NCBI RefSeq assembly: GCF_947495275.1
Contig: NZ_CANLYL010000001.1
Location: 186,001-250,000, forward strand
Origin: an uncultured Roseobacter sp.
GTDB lineage: Bacteria > Pseudomonadota > Alphaproteobacteria > Rhodobacterales > Rhodobacteraceae
Direction of reading: 5' to 3'
DNA: 64,000 nt
Positions 35,591 to 45,052 of the stretch are shown one piece after another. How positions within the stretch are numbered: the first letter of the stretch is position 1; the number at the start of each line of letters is the position of its first letter. Both the position numbers and the translations under genes were made by a program. The notes under the pieces are model-generated. The model was not told the origin of the DNA, did no database searches, and saw nothing but the letters and a program-made list of their open reading frames with translations.

Positions 35591-36211
35591 ATGCCTTCTC
35601 CCATTCGCATTCATCGCTTTGCAAAATCCGGTCACAGCCACCGTGTCGAATTATTTGCCAGTCTGATCGGCATTGATCATGAGTTGATCGATGTTGATCT
35701 TGCAAACGGCGCGCAGAAATCCGAAGCCTTCTTGTCACTGAACCCTGCCGGGCAGGTCCCGGTGATCGAGGATGGCCAGAGCGTCATTTCGGATTCCAAC
35801 GCGATCCTTGTCTATCTGGCGCGCAAATTTGCTCCCGACTGGTTGCCCGGTGATCCTCTGAACGAAGCGCAGGTGCAGCGGTTCTTGTCCCTCGCCGCCG
35901 GTGAGATCGCCAATGGTCCTGCCGCGGCGCGGTTGATCACCGTCTTTGGTGCACCTTTGGACGCCGACCGCTGCCAGACGATTGCGAGCATTGCTTTGGG
36001 GCGTCTTGAACAGCATCTTGAGGGCCGCGAATGGCTGGTCGGCACCCGTCCCAGCATCGCGGACATCGCAATCTACAGCTACACCGCGCATGCGCCTGAG
36101 GGAAATGTCTCTCTTGATCCCTACCCCAAGGTACGCGCCCTGTTGGCCCGCATCGAAGCACTGCCCGGTTTCGTTCCGATGCCGGCAACCAACGCGGGCC
36201 TTGTTGCCTGA
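35591..36211 (+). CDS. Glutathione S-transferase family protein
   Basis: 206 residues: thioredoxin-like N-terminal domain with SGHSHRVELFASLIGIDHEL, LNPAGQVPVIEDG (cis-Pro of the GST fold) and ISDSNAILVYLARKF (glutathione gamma-glutamyl contact S-N), then an alpha-helical C-terminal domain with RPSIADIAIYSY (the N-capping box region). The ATG at 35591 has GAGGA upstream; an ATG 18 bases earlier has no ribosome site. Divergent LysR regulator and a PPOX-like gene 55 bases downstream suggest a small detoxification unit. Confidence 0.9.
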   Translation: MPSPIRIHRFAKSGHSHRVELFASLIGIDHELIDVDLANGAQKSEAFLSLNPAGQVPVIEDGQSVISDSNAILVYLARKFAPDWLPGDPLNEAQVQRFLSLAAGEIANGPAAARLITVFGAPLDADRCQTIASIALGRLEQHLEGREWLVGTRPSIADIAIYSYTAHAPEGNVSLDPYPKVRALLARIEALPGFVPMPATNAGLVA

Positions 36212-36266
36212 AAAACGCCGCGCGCGGCGATCTGTCACCGCGTGCCCCCTTCCAGGGAGTGTCCCA

Positions 36267-37247
36267 ATGACCCAGAATACCGGCTGGCAAGAAGCGACGT
36301 CACCGTTTCACAAAGGCGAACGCGCAGCACAGGAAATAGTTGGCGTTCGTGAAAGAGTAGAGATGATTGGGCGTCGCGGCGTACGGGATTTCATGCCCGA
36401 TCAGCACCGCGCATTTTACGAAAGCCTTCCGATGATCTTTGCCGGTCATGTAGACGCGGCAGGCTGGCCCTGGGCATCGGTCTTGTATGGCGGGCAAGGT
36501 TTCATCAGATCGCCGGATACCCGCAAATTAACGATCAAGGCGCGTCCCTTTGCTGGGGATCCGCTGGCCGCTTCGCTTCGCGTCGGCAGTGCTATGGGGT
36601 TTTTGGGTATGGGCCTCAACAACCGGCGTCGCAACCGGGTCAATGGCCGGGTCAGCCGTGTTGCGGAGGGAGAATTCGATCTGATGGTCGACCAATCCTT
36701 TGGCAATTGTCCCCAATATATCAAAACCCGTGACGTTTCCGAGGTGCAGCAACCGACATCGGCACGCCCCCACGAGACGCTGACCGCCCTGGATGCAGAG
36801 GCCCGCAAGCTCATCACAGGCGCGGAAACCTTCTTTGTCGCGACGGCCAATCTCTCCGAAACGGCGGAGACGGTCGCCCACGGCGCGGACATGTCGCACC
36901 GAGGAGGCAAACCCGGTTTCGTGAAGGTTGAGGGCGACACCCTCACCATCCCGGATTTTTCCGGCAACAATTTCTTCAACACGCTTGGAAATATGATCGA
37001 AACCCCACGCGCGGGTCTTCTGTTCATCGACTACACCAATGGTGATCTGCTGATGATCAGTGGCACAACCTCCATTGTCTGGGATGCGCGCGAAGTAGCA
37101 GATTTTGACGGCGCAGAGCGCTTTTGGCGCCTTAAGGTGCGTAAGATGCACCGGTTGCGCGTGGCCCTGCCGGTCAGCTGGACAGAGCAGGAGGCAGCAC
37201 CAAATCTGAAAAATACTGGGTCATGGCATGATGGTTCGAAACCCTGA
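36267..37247 (+). CDS. Pyridoxamine 5'-phosphate oxidase-like FMN-binding protein
   Basis: 326 residues. Contains a flavin split-barrel related to pyridoxamine 5'-phosphate oxidase: SLPMIFAGHVDAAGWPWASV, SPDTRKLTI, then in the second half ETFFVATANL, HRGGKPGFV, and FNTLGNMIETPRAGLLFIDY. Two tandem split-barrel-like segments fit the larger PPOX-family proteins often encoded beside GST or ferredoxin genes in proteobacteria. The ATG at 36267 follows CAGGGAG. It probably uses FMN or F420-like cofactor to reduce or oxidise an unknown substrate; a true PdxH function is unlikely. Confidence 0.82.
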   Translation: MTQNTGWQEATSPFHKGERAAQEIVGVRERVEMIGRRGVRDFMPDQHRAFYESLPMIFAGHVDAAGWPWASVLYGGQGFIRSPDTRKLTIKARPFAGDPLAASLRVGSAMGFLGMGLNNRRRNRVNGRVSRVAEGEFDLMVDQSFGNCPQYIKTRDVSEVQQPTSARPHETLTALDAEARKLITGAETFFVATANLSETAETVAHGADMSHRGGKPGFVKVEGDTLTIPDFSGNNFFNTLGNMIETPRAGLLFIDYTNGDLLMISGTTSIVWDAREVADFDGAERFWRLKVRKMHRLRVALPVSWTEQEAAPNLKNTGSWHDGSKP

Positions 37248-37322
37248 CATGAACAGACCGTGCATCAGGCGGGACCAGACAAATTTGTACCTGTTGTCGT
37301 CATGGGGTGCATTTGGTAGCCG

Positions 37323-38006
37323 ATGGAGATGGATTTCCTGTCACGTTTCGCCCCGCACGAAAATATCGCCAGCCAATTGTTGCCATTCGTTTCTGAGGCA
37401 ACCGATGACGGATCACATGACCTGTCGCATATCTTGCGTGTATGGCAAAATGTTCGAGCCCTGAGTGCCCTTGAGGGCGGGGACATGGTCATTCTGACGG
37501 CCGCGACCCTGCTCCACGATTGCGTCGAGGTGCCCAAAAACGCGCCGTTGCGATCTTCGGCCTCTCGCATGGCGGCCGAGAGGGCATCTCAATTGTTGAG
37601 CGATCTTGGCTGGGATCAGGACGCTATCAACAACGTCGCCCATGCCATCGAGGCACATAGCTTTTCTGCCAATGTCGCCCCGACCACAGTGGAGGCCAGA
37701 ATTCTACAGGATGCCGATCGCCTTGACGCGATTGGGCACATTGGCATTGCGCGATGCTTTTACGTTTCGGGACGGCTCAACCGGTCCATCTATGATCCTG
37801 CGGACCCCGATGCCTCAAGGCGCGCGCTGGACGACAGCACATATGCGATTGATCACTTCCGCACCAAGCTGCTGCATCTCGCCGGGTCCTTCAAGACAGA
37901 GACCGGTGCCCGTATGGCAAAGGACCGGCACGCGGTCATTCAAAAGTTTCTGGACGGATTGCTCAGAGAAATCTCCGCCGACCCAGCCGAGGCTGATAAA
38001 AGCTGA
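37323..38006 (+). CDS. HD-domain phosphohydrolase-type protein
   Basis: 227 residues. Metal-binding HD pattern: His in SHDLSHILRVW (about 34-40), the HD pair in ATLLHDCVEVPK (about 64), and an Asp in LQDADRLDAIG (about 135). This matches the YedJ-like group of HD phosphohydrolases. The N-terminus (MEMDFLSRF) lacks a signal. It is 75 bases after the PPOX-like gene and may be cotranscribed. The substrate is unknown. It is distinct from the HD oxygenase TmpB at 47.2 kb, as it lacks the Y-x-x-E segment. Confidence 0.85.
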   Translation: MEMDFLSRFAPHENIASQLLPFVSEATDDGSHDLSHILRVWQNVRALSALEGGDMVILTAATLLHDCVEVPKNAPLRSSASRMAAERASQLLSDLGWDQDAINNVAHAIEAHSFSANVAPTTVEARILQDADRLDAIGHIGIARCFYVSGRLNRSIYDPADPDASRRALDDSTYAIDHFRTKLLHLAGSFKTETGARMAKDRHAVIQKFLDGLLREISADPAEADKS

Positions 38007-38043
38007 CCGGCCAAGGCAGGCACCTCCCTCCGCGACTTGCAGA

Positions 38044-39021
38044 TCAATAGAGTCCGGCGGTTCGGGCACGAAGCTGAACCAGCGCCAGAACCGTATCGAT
38101 GGTCGGCGTCGGTGTCTGTGTGATGCGGCCCAGCTCCTGAACGGACCCGACCAGCGCGTCGATTTCCATTGGGCGGTCTGCATCCAGATCCTGCAGCATC
38201 GACGTGCGATGTGCACCCACCGCTGCACCGCCATCGATGCGACGCTCGACGTCGATCGGGAACCTGACACCCAGCTTTTCGGCGATGGTCTGCGCCTCAA
38301 CCATCATCCCGCGCGCAACATTCCGCGTGCCGGTATCTGTGCACAATACATCCAGGGTCGCATGGGTCAGCGCTGAAATCGGATTGAACGACAGGTTGCC
38401 CCAGAGCTTCACCCAGATTTCATCGCGCAATCGCGGCCGTACAGGCGCCTTCAGACCGGCGGCCATCAGAGCCTTGGAAAGTGCGACGGCGCGGTCAGAT
38501 TTTGCGCCATCCGGCTCTCCCAGAGAAAACCGGTTGCCTTCGATGTGCCGGACCGTGCCGGGTTCAGTCACCTCCGCCGCGGGGTAGACCACACAGCCCA
38601 GTACACGGTCAGGGCCAAACCCATTCCATTGCGCATCACCGGGATCAACGGATTGCAAGCGCGTGCCCTCAAGGGGGCCTCCGATCTTGTGAAAATACCA
38701 CCATGGCACGCCGTTCACGCCACTGACAATCGTGGTGTTTTCACCGATCAGGGGCCGCATTTTAGGCACCACCGGCGGCACCGAATGGGCTTTTAGCGTG
38801 ACAATCACGTAATCCTGCGGCCCCAGATCCTCAGGATCCGCACTTGCCTGGACTTGAACGCGGCTTTCGACCCCATTCTCTTCGAGCAGGGTCAGACCTC
38901 TGCTTTTCATCGCTTCAAGATGTGGTCCACGTGCAACCAGGCTGACATCGGCACCGACCTGCGCCAGTTTGACCCCCATGTAGCCGCCAATCGCACCGGC
39001 ACCGAAAATACAGATTTTCAT
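38044..39021 (-). CDS. 2-dehydropantoate 2-reductase family protein (PanE/ApbA-like)
   Basis: 325 residues. N-terminal NADP-binding loop FGAGAIGGYMG, then LKAHSVPP with the catalytic-type Lys, and the C-terminal helical domain with EIWVKLWGNLSFNPISALT (Lys and Asn of the ketopantoate site). The start at 39021 lies one base after the stop of the ligase gene; the upstream frame overlaps that gene. Family members reduce ketopantoate or other 2-oxo acids; linked to a CoA ligase here, a role in an organic-acid pathway rather than pantothenate synthesis is possible. Confidence 0.85.
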   Translation of the reverse strand: MKICIFGAGAIGGYMGVKLAQVGADVSLVARGPHLEAMKSRGLTLLEENGVESRVQVQASADPEDLGPQDYVIVTLKAHSVPPVVPKMRPLIGENTTIVSGVNGVPWWYFHKIGGPLEGTRLQSVDPGDAQWNGFGPDRVLGCVVYPAAEVTEPGTVRHIEGNRFSLGEPDGAKSDRAVALSKALMAAGLKAPVRPRLRDEIWVKLWGNLSFNPISALTHATLDVLCTDTGTRNVARGMMVEAQTIAEKLGVRFPIDVERRIDGGAAVGAHRTSMLQDLDADRPMEIDALVGSVQELGRITQTPTPTIDTVLALVQLRARTAGLY

Positions 39022-39022
39022 C

Positions 39023-40552
39023 TTACGCCTGCGCCACCAATCCCAGTTTTTCCGCAAGACCGATACGTTGCATCTTGCCGGTCGCCCCTTTTGGAATTTC
39101 CTCCATGACAATCACCTTTCGGGGAACCTTGAAATCCGCGATACGTTTTGCCGCAAAATTGCGGATGTCCTGTTCGCTGGCTGTCTGTCCTTCGTGCAGA
39201 ACGACGGCCGCCGCGACATCTTCCCCCAGTTTCGGATGGGGCAATGCAAAGGTGACCACCTGTGCAATGGCTGGATGATCCAACAACACACCGTCCACTT
39301 CCAGCGGGCTGATCTTTTCGCCGCCCCGATTGATGATCTCCTTCAGGCGACCGGTCAAAACGAGATATCCATCCTCGTCAAAAGCCCCCTGGTCGCCGGT
39401 GCGAAACCACCGATGTCCTTCAGCTTGAAAGAAGCTCTTTTCATTGGCTTCGGGGTTGCCTTCGTAACCGGGTGTGACATTGGGGCCGGAAATGACCACC
39501 TCACCCGTGCCGTCGATTAAATGGTTTTCCACCTCATGAGCGATGCGCACCATAGGTCCCGCCTCAACACCAACCGCCCCGGGTTTTTGGGCACCCGGGT
39601 CCAGCGGGTTGGAGGCCATCTGGTGGGCGGCTTCGGTCATGCCATAGCCTTCGATGACCGGCGCATTGAAAGTTTCATTGAGCGCCAGCATGACCTGTGC
39701 TGGCAAGGAGGCTGACGAGGATCGCAGAAACCGCAAGCTTGTCTGCCTGATCACATCTTCATTCCGACCGGCGCGCGCAAGGATTGCCTGATGCATCGTG
39801 GGCACGGCGGTATACCAGGTTGGTTGCGCCGATTTCATCCAACCGAAAAATCGCAACGCATCGAAGCCCGGTGCGCACCAGACCGAGGCGCCCGCCGCAA
39901 GCGAGGCCAATACCGCCGCGATCAGTCCATGAATATGGAACAAGGGCATCACATTCAGGCAGCGATCCGTCGCCGCGAGGTTAAGCGACATCCGGACATG
40001 ATCCGCAGAGGCGGCAACATTGGCTTGCAACAACGGCACGATCTTGGGCCGCGAGGTTGTCCCGGACGTGTGCAAGATCAACGCCACATCATCGTGCTGG
40101 ATTTCTTTTTTCTCTGCTATTCCAGCGCTTTCAGAGCTCAGATTGAAGTATCCAGCCGGAGCGCCAACAGGTACCCGCAAGCGGATGATGATCATGCCCA
40201 GTTTCTGTGCAACAACCAATGCCGCACCGGAATACTCCTCTGTTACGATGATGGCTTTTGCGCCTAGATCACCGAGATAGAATTCATACTCTTCTTCTCT
40301 GTAGGCCGGGTTCAACGGCGCGGTTGTCGCAACCTGAGCGACGGTGACAAAAGCGGCGGCCATCTCCGGGCCATTGGGCAGCACGATGGCGACACGGTCC
40401 GCCTTAGCAATCCCCATCCCGTTGAGCGATGTTGCCACTTCCGACGACAGATCGCGCAGGCAACCATAGGTCATCCAGGCGCGATCCGGCGCCCCGATGG
40501 CCAACCTGGTCCTGTCGTGATCAGAAATCAATGAGTGCACCGTCTTGCGCAT
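39023..40552 (-). CDS. Acyl-CoA synthetase, oxalyl-CoA synthetase (AAE3/Pcs60)-like
   Basis: 509 residues of the ANL ligase family. AMP-binding motifs: LHTSGTTSRPKIVPL, the core YGMTEAAHQMASNPL, GDQGAFDEDGYL, INRGGEKISPLEVD hinge, and the final ATGKMQR with the adenylation Lys. The pattern of PLFHIHGL, TWYTAVPTMHQ, EGYGMTEAAHQMASNPL and GEKISP is close to plant AAE3/yeast Pcs60 oxalate-CoA ligases, which activate oxalate. Oxalate specificity is inferred from this similarity. The start at 40552 has GAGGGGAAGGG upstream. It is followed by the PanE-like gene. Confidence 0.82.
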   Translation of the reverse strand: MRKTVHSLISDHDRTRLAIGAPDRAWMTYGCLRDLSSEVATSLNGMGIAKADRVAIVLPNGPEMAAAFVTVAQVATTAPLNPAYREEEYEFYLGDLGAKAIIVTEEYSGAALVVAQKLGMIIIRLRVPVGAPAGYFNLSSESAGIAEKKEIQHDDVALILHTSGTTSRPKIVPLLQANVAASADHVRMSLNLAATDRCLNVMPLFHIHGLIAAVLASLAAGASVWCAPGFDALRFFGWMKSAQPTWYTAVPTMHQAILARAGRNEDVIRQTSLRFLRSSSASLPAQVMLALNETFNAPVIEGYGMTEAAHQMASNPLDPGAQKPGAVGVEAGPMVRIAHEVENHLIDGTGEVVISGPNVTPGYEGNPEANEKSFFQAEGHRWFRTGDQGAFDEDGYLVLTGRLKEIINRGGEKISPLEVDGVLLDHPAIAQVVTFALPHPKLGEDVAAAVVLHEGQTASEQDIRNFAAKRIADFKVPRKVIVMEEIPKGATGKMQRIGLAEKLGLVAQA

Positions 40553-40934
40553 GACCCTTCCCCTCTTGAATTTTCCAGCAACCGAGCCAGGTGCAACCCG
40601 CAATCTGGTTCATCTGAATGCTGATGCCACGAAACGCTTGATCCGGTGGGGCAGAAACTGCCGGGCAGCACCGGTTTTGGATTTGTCGTGCATGGCGGCA
40701 TGAACTCTCAAGTGCTCGGTGCTGTCAATCAACTAATTGATCACAAGCTCTTGTTTGAAGGCAATTTAAGCAGCTTGGCGTATCAGCCTTTCAGACTGCA
40801 ACGCAATTTGTCCGCCCTCGCAAAAGGACTGCACCCTCCAAACCCCGGTACCAACGCTGAAGAGAGTCAGACCATTGCGGTTGAATGGCAAAGCGCTATG
40901 GTCCTGACGAAACGCCAGTTCCTCGGGGAGACAC
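40553..40934. other. Divergent intergenic region, no convincing gene
   Basis: 382 bases between the divergent ligase and FAH-family genes. A 102-codon frame (40646-40954, GTG start) resembles nothing I know and overlaps the FAH gene start, so I leave it out. A short dyad TCAAT-N6-ATTGA at 40726-40741 overlaps a minus-strand TTGACA, and could be an operator/-35 box for the ligase operon. Confidence 0.4.
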
Positions 40935-41621
40935 ATGCTAGATTTCGTGATTGAAACGCCACCGGTTGTCGCTTTGCCCGTGGTCGGATCGGAGGCGCGT
41001 TTCCCGGTGCGCAGAGTTTACTGTATCGGTCGAAATTATGCCGCACATGCGATCGAAATGGGGCATGACCCGGATCGTGAAGCACCGTTTTTCTTTCAGA
41101 AAAACCCTGACAACCTCGATACAAGCGGCATTTTTCCTTACCCGCCTCACTCAGCCGACGTCCATCACGAAGCTGAACTCGCAATCATGTTGGCATCCGG
41201 CGGTGCCAATATTCCCGTAGAGTCGGCGCTCGACCACGTATTCGGGTATGCGGTCGCTTTGGATATGACGCGCCGCGATCTTCAGGCAGAGATGAAAAAA
41301 GCCGGGCGTCCCTGGGAGATTGGCAAGGCGTTCGAACGATCCGCCCCCGTTGGCCAGGTGCATCCCGTTTCGCAAACCGGGCATTTGGATCATGGGGCAA
41401 TCACCCTGACCGTGAATGGCGAATCCCGCCAGGAAGGCGATCTGAACCAGATGATCTGGAAGACCGCCGAAATGATTGCCTATCTCTCACAATATTTCGA
41501 GCTCGCAGCAGGAGATGTGATCCTCTCCGGCACACCCGCAGGCGTCGGCCCTGTCGTTAAAGGAGAAACCATGGAGGTTTTCATCGAAGGTCTGGGCAGC
41601 ATCTCTGTGGCTGTTGTTTAA
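40935..41621 (+). CDS. Fumarylacetoacetate hydrolase family protein
   Basis: 228 residues, the short FAH domain length of fumarylpyruvate hydrolases and oxaloacetate decarboxylases (FAHD1-like). YCIGRNYAAHAIEMGHDP opens the domain; metal ligands are in HHEAELAIML (Glu pair) and the catalytic GYAVALDMTRRD. ILSGTPAGVGPV near the C-terminus is a family hallmark. TCGGGGAGAC precedes the ATG. It would cleave a C-C bond of a diketo or 2-oxo acid, using Mg2+. Divergent from the ligase, it may belong to the same carboxylic-acid pathway. Confidence 0.88.
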   Translation: MLDFVIETPPVVALPVVGSEARFPVRRVYCIGRNYAAHAIEMGHDPDREAPFFFQKNPDNLDTSGIFPYPPHSADVHHEAELAIMLASGGANIPVESALDHVFGYAVALDMTRRDLQAEMKKAGRPWEIGKAFERSAPVGQVHPVSQTGHLDHGAITLTVNGESRQEGDLNQMIWKTAEMIAYLSQYFELAAGDVILSGTPAGVGPVVKGETMEVFIEGLGSISVAVV

Positions 41622-41715
41622 CCGCTCTGGGGGCCTCGCCCCCGGTCGACGCCCCATCCAATGATAGGCCCGGTGCCATGACTAAATACTCCCACATCCC
41701 GCAGCGAACCGTCCT

Positions 41716-42477
41716 ATGATCGCGGAGGTGTTAAACGCAGGTCTCGGTTGGCCCGTCGCCCTGGCTCTGATGGGAATGAGCTTTCTCGCATCGTTGATCA
41801 CTGCCGGCTTCGGGATCGGTGGGGGCGTGTTGATGCTGGCAATGCTGGCTTCCCTACTACCAGCGGCGGCCGTCATACCCGTTCATGGGTTGGTGCAGGT
41901 GGGATCCAACGCCGGGCGCTGTTTCCTCTTTCGGCGCGAAATCTACACCGCCGTGATGATGCCCTTTGTTGTCGGATCCTTGATCGGGATCGTTCTGGGG
42001 GGCCTCTTTGTCGTGCAACTCGATGCGGGCGTTCTGCAAATCGCCGTTGGTCTCTTTATTCTCTGGTCCGTTCTCTTCAAGCCCCCTGCGCTGATGCGCA
42101 AATCAGCTGGCATCACCGGTGTGATCTCCAGCTTTCTGACAATGTTCTTTGGAGCAACCGGGCCTTTCGTGGCCGCCTATGTAAAATCATTGGAATTGAA
42201 CCGGGTCAGCCATGTCGCAACTCAGGCCACGTTCATGACCATTCAACATCTGCTGAAAACCTTCACCTTCGGACTGCTTGGATTTGCCTTTTCTCAATGG
42301 GCGGGGCTGATTACCCTCCTCATCCTCTGCGGGTTTCTGGGCGCCATGGCGGGGCGGCTTGTACTGCTGCGCAGCAATGAAGTTGTTTTCAAACGGATAT
42401 TGAGCATCATCCTGACGGTTCTCGCCCTTCGTCTGATCTATGGGGGGGCAAGCAGCCTCTTCGCATCGGGTTCCTGA
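41716..42477 (+). CDS. Sulfite exporter TauE/SafE family protein
   Basis: 253 residues with about eight membrane spans. TauE/SafE hallmarks: FLASLITAGFGIGGGVLMLAM (in two-part ISLL-type repeat; shown trimmed to 20), LVQVGSNAGRCFLFRREI, FFGATGPFVAAYV. Family members export sulfite, sulfoacetate or other organic anions. Downstream of the FAH gene by 94 bases in the same direction; the link to any sulfonate pathway is not visible here, so the substrate is open. Confidence 0.88.
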   Translation: MIAEVLNAGLGWPVALALMGMSFLASLITAGFGIGGGVLMLAMLASLLPAAAVIPVHGLVQVGSNAGRCFLFRREIYTAVMMPFVVGSLIGIVLGGLFVVQLDAGVLQIAVGLFILWSVLFKPPALMRKSAGITGVISSFLTMFFGATGPFVAAYVKSLELNRVSHVATQATFMTIQHLLKTFTFGLLGFAFSQWAGLITLLILCGFLGAMAGRLVLLRSNEVVFKRILSIILTVLALRLIYGGASSLFASGS

Positions 42478-42579
42478 AAAACACATGACGCGGATCGGCG
42501 CAGCGTTTAGGGTCAGTCCAGACGGCATTCATAACTTGCCAGCCACGACACGTATCAAAACCGGGCAGCCCCTGTAATC

Positions 42580-44409
42580 ATGACCGTACTGCAAGCCTAT
42601 CAAGACACCTGGGCCCGTCGCGGGATTGTCGTTCCTATTTTCATCGCCGTACGCCTACTGAGCATTGCGGTGATGCTGCCTCTGACCACCCTGATCGTCA
42701 CTCTGGCAATCTCCATATCGGGTCAGGCTGCTCTCACAGATCAGGCCATCGCCCAGTTCTTCTTTTCGCCCATGGGGTTTCCGATCTTCCTCGGGATTTC
42801 GGCGATCATTCTGCTGGCGTCGATCATCGGCCTCGCGGCGATGACGGTTTCATTCCAAAGTCAAAGCCAAAATAGCTTCGAAGCCTTGCACGCAACAATG
42901 ATGCTGCTGGGCGAGCGGTTCTACCTACTTGCAAATTTTGCCGTCCGTTTTGTTTTGCGCATCTTGCTGATCACGGCGCCTTTTGCGCTGGCGGCTGCGT
43001 TTATCGCCGGGCGCTACTTCGGTGATTACGACATCAACTACTATCTGACCGCCCGGCCGCCGGAATTTTTGAGCGGGTTGGCGATGATCGCAGTGCTTAT
43101 GGGCGTGATGCTGGTGATTCTGTTGCAACGCCTGCTGCTCTGGGCTGTGGCGCTTCATCTGGTGCTCTTTGACGACATCCACCCACGCGACTGCTTTGCG
43201 CGGAGCGCCGAGACCATGGCGGGTCAACGCTGGCGTCTTCTGCGCGGCCTGTTGATCTGGTTGGGCATCCGCACCGTCTTGGCCTTTGTTCTGGCATTGG
43301 TTTTCGGGTGGCTGATCCGTCATGCGGCAGATGGGTTCGGCGCGGCCTTGCGCACCAAACTGACCTTTGCCATGTGCCTTGCTGCGGCCTGGACGGTCTG
43401 CGGTATGATCCTGAGCGCCATCGCATTGGGTGCTTTGGCCCGACTGCTCTACAGGCTTCATGACGATGACCACCCGGTCAAACCACTGGATGTACCCGCC
43501 GCAGCCAGTTTTTTGAGACCGCGGTGGATGCTCTTGGGCGCCATCGCCCTCGCACTATTTGGGATCGTGGGCGGTGGTGTGCTCATCAACCGCGTGCAAA
43601 GTGCGGAAACCATAGAAATCATCGCCCATCGGGGGGCTGCGGGTGTGCGCCCTGAAAACACGCTCGCCTCGATCCGCAAAGCCGTCGAGGACGGGGCCGA
43701 TTGGGTAGAAATTGATGTCCAGGAAACGGCGGAGGGTGAGGTCGTTGTCATGCACGACAGCGATTTCATGAAACTGTCCGGGGTTGATCTGAAAATCTGG
43801 GAGGCCACTGCAAAGGATCTGGCCGATCTCGATATCGGCAGCTGGTTTGATCCGACCTATGCGTCCGAGCGCATCCCGTCACTTGCCGAGGTGCTGGAGA
43901 TTACACGCGACAAATCGAAGCTGCTGATCGAGCTGAAGTACTACGGCCATGACGAAGACCTGGAAGCCCGCACCGCAGCAATTGTCGAAGCGGCAGGCAT
44001 GTCGGATCAGGTGGCAACCATGTCCCTCAAATACCCCGCCGTACAAAAAATGAAGGCGTTGCGCCCGGAGTGGTCTGCCGGTGTTCTGGCCGCGACGGCG
44101 CTTGGAAATCTGGCTGCTCTGGACGCGGATTTCATCGCCGTCAGCACCTCCATGGCCGGCCCTCATCTGGTCCGCAGCGCCCGTAATCAGGGAAAGAAGC
44201 TGTACGTCTGGACCGTGAATGAGCCGTTGACCATGTCCGCCCTAATGTCGATGGGCGTGGACGGCATCATCACCGATGAACCGGCCCTGGCAAGGCAGGT
44301 GATGGAGGCAAGATCCGACCTGACGACATCCGAGCGCTTGTTCATCCTGTTCGCGGACCGTTTCGGGTTGACCTTCGATGAAGACGAGGCGGCAAATGAT
44401 CGGCCGTAA
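42580..44409 (+). CDS. Membrane-anchored glycerophosphodiester phosphodiesterase
   Basis: 609 residues: an N-terminal membrane domain (about 1-345, six or more spans, PF10110-like), then a GDPD catalytic domain (about 345-590). Catalytic features: IIAHRGAAGVRPENTLASI with the two metal/acid residues of HRG and ENT, WVEIDVQ and VVMHDSDF. The enzyme hydrolyses glycerophosphodiesters to glycerol 3-phosphate and an alcohol. Such GDPDs are common in Rhodobacterales. The gene overlaps the PLA2-like gene by 14 bases, so both are expressed together: one deacylates phospholipid, the other cleaves the resulting glycerophosphodiester (inferred). Confidence 0.9.
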   Translation: MTVLQAYQDTWARRGIVVPIFIAVRLLSIAVMLPLTTLIVTLAISISGQAALTDQAIAQFFFSPMGFPIFLGISAIILLASIIGLAAMTVSFQSQSQNSFEALHATMMLLGERFYLLANFAVRFVLRILLITAPFALAAAFIAGRYFGDYDINYYLTARPPEFLSGLAMIAVLMGVMLVILLQRLLLWAVALHLVLFDDIHPRDCFARSAETMAGQRWRLLRGLLIWLGIRTVLAFVLALVFGWLIRHAADGFGAALRTKLTFAMCLAAAWTVCGMILSAIALGALARLLYRLHDDDHPVKPLDVPAAASFLRPRWMLLGAIALALFGIVGGGVLINRVQSAETIEIIAHRGAAGVRPENTLASIRKAVEDGADWVEIDVQETAEGEVVVMHDSDFMKLSGVDLKIWEATAKDLADLDIGSWFDPTYASERIPSLAEVLEITRDKSKLLIELKYYGHDEDLEARTAAIVEAAGMSDQVATMSLKYPAVQKMKALRPEWSAGVLAATALGNLAALDADFIAVSTSMAGPHLVRSARNQGKKLYVWTVNEPLTMSALMSMGVDGIITDEPALARQVMEARSDLTTSERLFILFADRFGLTFDEDEAANDRP

Positions 44410-44995
44410 AGCGTTTTTTGCCATTGCGATCCTTTTGATCGCCGGTCCGGTTCACGCTCAGGAAGTGACCGGTTTCGGCCGGTTCACCGAACTGCCTGCT
44501 CACAGGGCACTGGTGGCGCAAAGCATCGAGGCGAAAGTGACGGGTTTTACCACCGATGGCTGCAGCGGTGGCATGTCGGACATCTGGCGCGCAGCTTCCC
44601 GGCAGTTCCCGGAACTGGCAAATACCTACGGATCAAAACCCCCGTGGGAAGCCTGCTGTGTCACCCATGATCGTCGCTATCATAACGCAGGCGGCGCCCG
44701 AAATGCGGTGAAGAGCTACCAAGCCCGATTGCGCGCAGACAAGGCATTGAAAGCCTGCGTTCTGGCGCGGGGCAAACGTGCGGTCAAGGCCCAGCAAGAG
44801 CTTGAAGACGGTAGCCCCGAGACCGTGCGACTGGCCTATACCAGCATCGCCGAAGCCATGTATTACGCTGTGCGCGCGGGCGGCGGTCCCTGTTCGGGCT
44901 TGAGTTGGCGTTGGGGCTATGGCTACCCCAACTGTTCGGTGTTGCGCGGTACCGGTGCTGATGGGCTGGCGCGTGGCAATCCTACGTCGAATTAG
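44396..44995 (+). CDS. Secreted phospholipase A2-like protein
   Basis: 199 residues; signal peptide about 1-22 (FFAIAILLIAGPVHAQ). The mature part has DGCSGG (54-59), similar to the Ca2+-binding side of PLA2, and CCVTHDRRYHNAGG (87-100) with the His91-Asp92 catalytic pair of the CCxxHDxxY PLA2 motif. Eight-cysteine disulphide framework partly visible (C56, C87, C88, and later Cys near 117, 167, 176). It would release fatty acids from membrane phospholipids in the periplasm or outside. The ATG at 44396 sits inside the GDPD gene. Enzyme activity is inferred from motif only. Confidence 0.75.
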   Translation: MIGRKAFFAIAILLIAGPVHAQEVTGFGRFTELPAHRALVAQSIEAKVTGFTTDGCSGGMSDIWRAASRQFPELANTYGSKPPWEACCVTHDRRYHNAGGARNAVKSYQARLRADKALKACVLARGKRAVKAQQELEDGSPETVRLAYTSIAEAMYYAVRAGGGPCSGLSWRWGYGYPNCSVLRGTGADGLARGNPTSN

Positions 44996-45052
44996 CAAAA
45001 CGTCACCTTGGCGGCTTGCGGTTGCAAGCCTTGGCACAGGTCGTCGCTCTGT

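Noticed and set aside
40646-40954. 102-codon plus-strand ORF
   Set aside because: GTG start, no ribosome site, no recognisable family; overlaps the start of a clear gene.
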